Assembly (NCBI GenBank): GCA_025057375.1 | Contig: JANWWO010000008.1 | Location: 1-64,000 of the forward strand | DNA length: 64,000 nt | Reading direction: 5' to 3' | Origin: Candidatus Absconditabacterales bacterium | GTDB lineage: Bacteria; Patescibacteriota; Gracilibacteria; Absconditabacterales; Absconditicoccaceae | Shown: positions 61,609 to 64,000 of the stretch, in pieces | Numbering within the stretch: position 1 is the first letter of the stretch | How the letters are laid out: each line of letters begins with the position of its first letter | Notes under the pieces: generated by a model | The model's database searches: none | What the model saw: the letters and a program-made list of their open reading frames with translations, nothing else | What the model was told of the DNA's origin: nothing | Program-made: the position numbers and the translations under genes

Positions 61609-63000
61609 ATGTCTCCTCGTCGTCTCTGGTTTAGTACGATCAATCTTGGCTGTTCAAAAAATATGGTCGATACCCAAAATCTTTTGGGTCGTATGTTGCG
61701 ACTTGGGCAGAATAATCTTACCTGGGATGTTCAGTATTGTGCAGATCCCGATGATGAGGAAGTCACGATCGTGTTTATCAATACGTGTGGTTTTTTGCGT
61801 AGTGGAAGGCAAGAGATGCTGGAGGTCGTAAAAACTTATGTCGATCGTGGGATCATTGTGTATGTGATGGGGTGTGGTGCAGAGTATTTTGAGGCGACGA
61901 GAAGGACCATCGATGAATCGTTGCTTAAGGAAGAGGACGATGATTATCAGGAGCGAAAACGTCTCTTGCAGTCAGGCAAGATGTTTCTTCTTTCGCGGAA
62001 AGATATGGAAAAGGTCAATTTGTACGATATTGCTCGTGGATATTCGAGCGTGCTTTTTGATGGATTTGCATTCGTTGCCAATCCGAGAGCATTTACCAAC
62101 GCGCATCTTGGGTATGAGTATTGTAAGATTGCTGAGTGATGCAATAATTCCTGCTCATTTTGTATCATCCCCAAAATTAGAGGCAAGCAACGTTCTCGTC
62201 CAATTTCTGAGATTATTGATGACATTCGTCAGATGCGTGCAGCCCAGATTCCCGAAATCATTCTTTTGGCCCAAGACACAACGAGATATGGTGTTGATTT
62301 GTTGCATAGGCCCATGCTTTTTGATTTGCTTGATGAGATTGAGGCACTGGATGATGAGTTTCGTTTGAGACTTTTGTATATGTATCCTGATGTGCTCACA
62401 CTCAATCATCTTCGTCAATTGCAGGGTTTTCGTAAACTTCTTCCTTATTTTGATATTCCGCTCCAGCATATCTCGTCTCCTGTGCTCAAACGTATGGGTC
62501 GTTTTTATGATGAAGAGTATTTGTATGCTTTTTTGGATGAAATTGCTCGCTTGTTTCCTACGAGATACATGAGGACCAATTACATTATTTGATTCCCAGG
62601 TGAAACAGAGGCAGATTTTATCAAATTGTGTGATTGGGTTCAGAAGGATGTCTTTGATTCGATTGCGTTGTTTGAGTATCATGATGAGCTTCTTGCACCA
62701 TCGAGTAAACTCGACCAAAAAGTTCCTGATGAGGAGATTCATCGTCGTTTTTTGCATATCAAAGGGATATGGGATAGTTTGGCTACAGCAAGAGAAAAAA
62801 GACGCCACTGACAGCAATGTACGTGAATAGTGACAGATATTGACACGCGTAGACAGATGCTGACAGTTCGTCCCTTACTTCATGCCCCTGATATTGATCC
62901 TGTTGATCACGTTCCTTTTCGTTCTGTTGTGTGATGGAGAGAGAAAAAGGCGAGCATAGAAACAGGTGTTGAGGTTTCGTATGTGGTTGGTTCGTTATAG
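61609..63000 (+). CDS. rimO: Ribosomal protein S12 methylthiotransferase RimO
   Basis: The 463-residue radical-SAM enzyme adds a methylthio group to Asp of ribosomal protein S12. The N-terminal UPF0004 domain has 'NLGCSKNMVDTQNLLG' and 'FINTCGFL' plus 'VMGCGAEYF', giving the three cysteines of the auxiliary [4Fe-4S] cluster. The radical-SAM site is 'EGCNNSCSFCIIPKIRG' (CxxxCxxC; the first Gly is UGA). 'DIPLQHISSPVLKRMGR' and 'NYIIGFPGETEADF' are RimO-typical. A TRAM-like C-terminal part is present. GTG three bases upstream of the ATG is an alternative start. Confidence 0.94.
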
Positions 63001-63205
63001 GAATCTTGTGCGTTAGTGGTATATAGTGTAGGTAAACCCTGTTTATATCTAGCTATGGTGATGGTATTGGTTTGGCACCGCAGATGGTGTGTCATAATAC
63101 AAGAAAATCAAAAAAGTCGTCACAAAATTGCTCCTCAATCGTCTATCTGAGTAGATATCATTGGACCATGATCGTCCTTCTTTATTTTCTTTGATCTCTT
63201 TGTGT
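63001..63205. other. Intergenic region
   Basis: The 205-base spacer before the FecR-like gene. No tRNA or clear promoter was recognised. Confidence 0.3.
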
Positions 63206-64000
63206 ATGAAACGTTCGCTCGCAGACTATCTCAAAAAATATGTCGACCATCCCATTGATCCCACAAAAAAGCGTCATGTTTATCAACGTGTGGTTCGTCA
63301 TATAGCTCGTCATGATGCACGTCGTTTCCGTGTATGACACTTTTTTGCTAAAGCGGTTTTTGTTGCCTCATTAACGGTTGTTTTATTGATTGGTGGTTTT
63401 TTTTCTCGTTGGTTTTTTGGTGGTGAAGATTCTGTGTTGGCACCATGAGTATCTGTGACGTATGCTGATCAGATTGGTGAGATTGTATCTGTCGAGGGAT
63501 ATTTTGATATTTACTCTCAATGACATAAAATAATTTCGGAGGTGGTTCATGTCAATGATGTGCTTTCTTTGCCTCAAGGATCAGAAATTGTAATGACTAT
63601 GGGAGATGATCTAACTGTTGTGATTGCTTGACCTGCTAAGGTACTTGTTCGTATCAATCCTGCGACGGGCAAGTATCGTTTGAGTTTTTTGGAGGGAGAT
63701 AATATTATTATTCGTTCCCAACGCGCCAAATCAGCTGAATCTCTCTGAATAGAGGTGGAGATGAAGGATTGATCATTGGTGGTTTCTGATCCTCTTCCTG
63801 TTCCTTGATCAGAAATTGTTGTTCGTGAAGATAAAGGAACATCTGTCGTGGTCAATCGTTCACAACAAGTGATTCATGTTGTTCGTTCTCGCTCTTCACA
63901 AACGGAGGTTATTCCTCAGAGTGTATCACGTATTCTGCCTAGTACTGATGCAGGTTGACAAGTTGATTTTGAGACCAGAGAAATTTTTATGCAGACCGTT
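63206..64000 (+). CDS. FecR-like single-pass membrane protein, C-terminus beyond window
   Basis: The frame is open to the window end, giving at least 265 residues. The N-terminus is basic and cytosolic ('MKRSLADYLKKYVDHP', then 'RHDARRFRVGHFF') with one membrane helix ('AVFVASLTVVLLIGGFF'). The external part carries the FecR pattern: 'QIGEIVSVEGYFDIYSQ', 'VLSLPQGSEIVMTMGDD' and 'LTVVIAGPAKVLVRI', a beta-rich sensory domain. FecR proteins relay surface signals to sigma factors or scaffold envelope complexes. No partner sigma gene lies nearby in the window. UGA glycines are frequent. Confidence 0.78.

Overview
The window comes from a bacterium that reads UGA as glycine (genetic code 25), as known for the Candidate Phyla Radiation lineages Absconditabacteria (SR1) and Gracilibacteria. 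Read with the standard code, nearly every gene breaks into pieces at TGA. Read with UGA=Gly, the pieces join into full-length proteins, and UGA falls exactly where glycine is obligatory: the GxxGxxG loop of RfbB, the AGRG motif of RNase HII, the DLGCGDG loop of a methyltransferase, the LGGG stretch of RecA, and the residue before the prepilin peptidase cut. Intact genes end only in TAA or TAG. All coordinates below assume this code. The 16S 3' end lacks the usual CCUCC anti-Shine-Dalgarno core, and I saw no clear Shine-Dalgarno sites before the starts I examined.

Layout. 1-5.2 kb: a partial secreted lysozyme-like protein, a wrecked metalloprotease-like gene and two hypothetical genes. 5.2-16.7 kb, all minus strand: DUF4395 protein, small proteins, RNase HII, an MBL-fold hydrolase, a large polytopic membrane protein, a giant isoleucyl-tRNA synthetase carrying two inserted histidine-phosphatase domains, a secreted protein and a PilV-like prepilin. 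17.5-22.6 kb: recG, an alpha/beta hydrolase and a degenerate-LytM plus lysozyme-like cell-wall protein. 22.7-26.2 kb: rfbC, rfbD, a frameshifted alkB-like gene, a small protein and rfbB (dTDP-rhamnose synthesis; rfbA is not here). 26.8-32.4 kb: a galE pseudogene, then rRNA genes in the permuted order 23S-5S-16S on the minus strand.

32.7-43 kb: a PilM-like protein and prepilin, a sigma-region-4 plus winged-helix regulator, recA, a Cys-rich secreted protein with two C-terminal membrane segments, a TatD nuclease, two hypotheticals and a Trm9-like methyltransferase. 43.3-50.3 kb: an SLH-like protein, a 1507-residue lamin-tail repeat protein and an IS630-like remnant in AT-rich DNA. 50.3-64 kb, all plus strand: DEAD-box helicase, MurF-like ligase, DMT-type membrane protein, pyruvyl-transferase-like protein, TrmB, a prepilin, the major S-layer-type protein, RimO and a FecR-like protein cut by the window end.

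Together the genes suggest a small-genome, surface-attached cell with an S-layer, type IV pili and a rhamnose-containing glycan, together with ordinary translation and repair genes. The most unusual items are the two tandem phosphatases inside IleRS, the permuted rRNA unit, the altered anti-Shine-Dalgarno, and the presence of AlkB-like and Trm9-like genes in a genome that must use a tRNA-Gly(UCA). No tRNA gene, CRISPR array or prophage was recognised.
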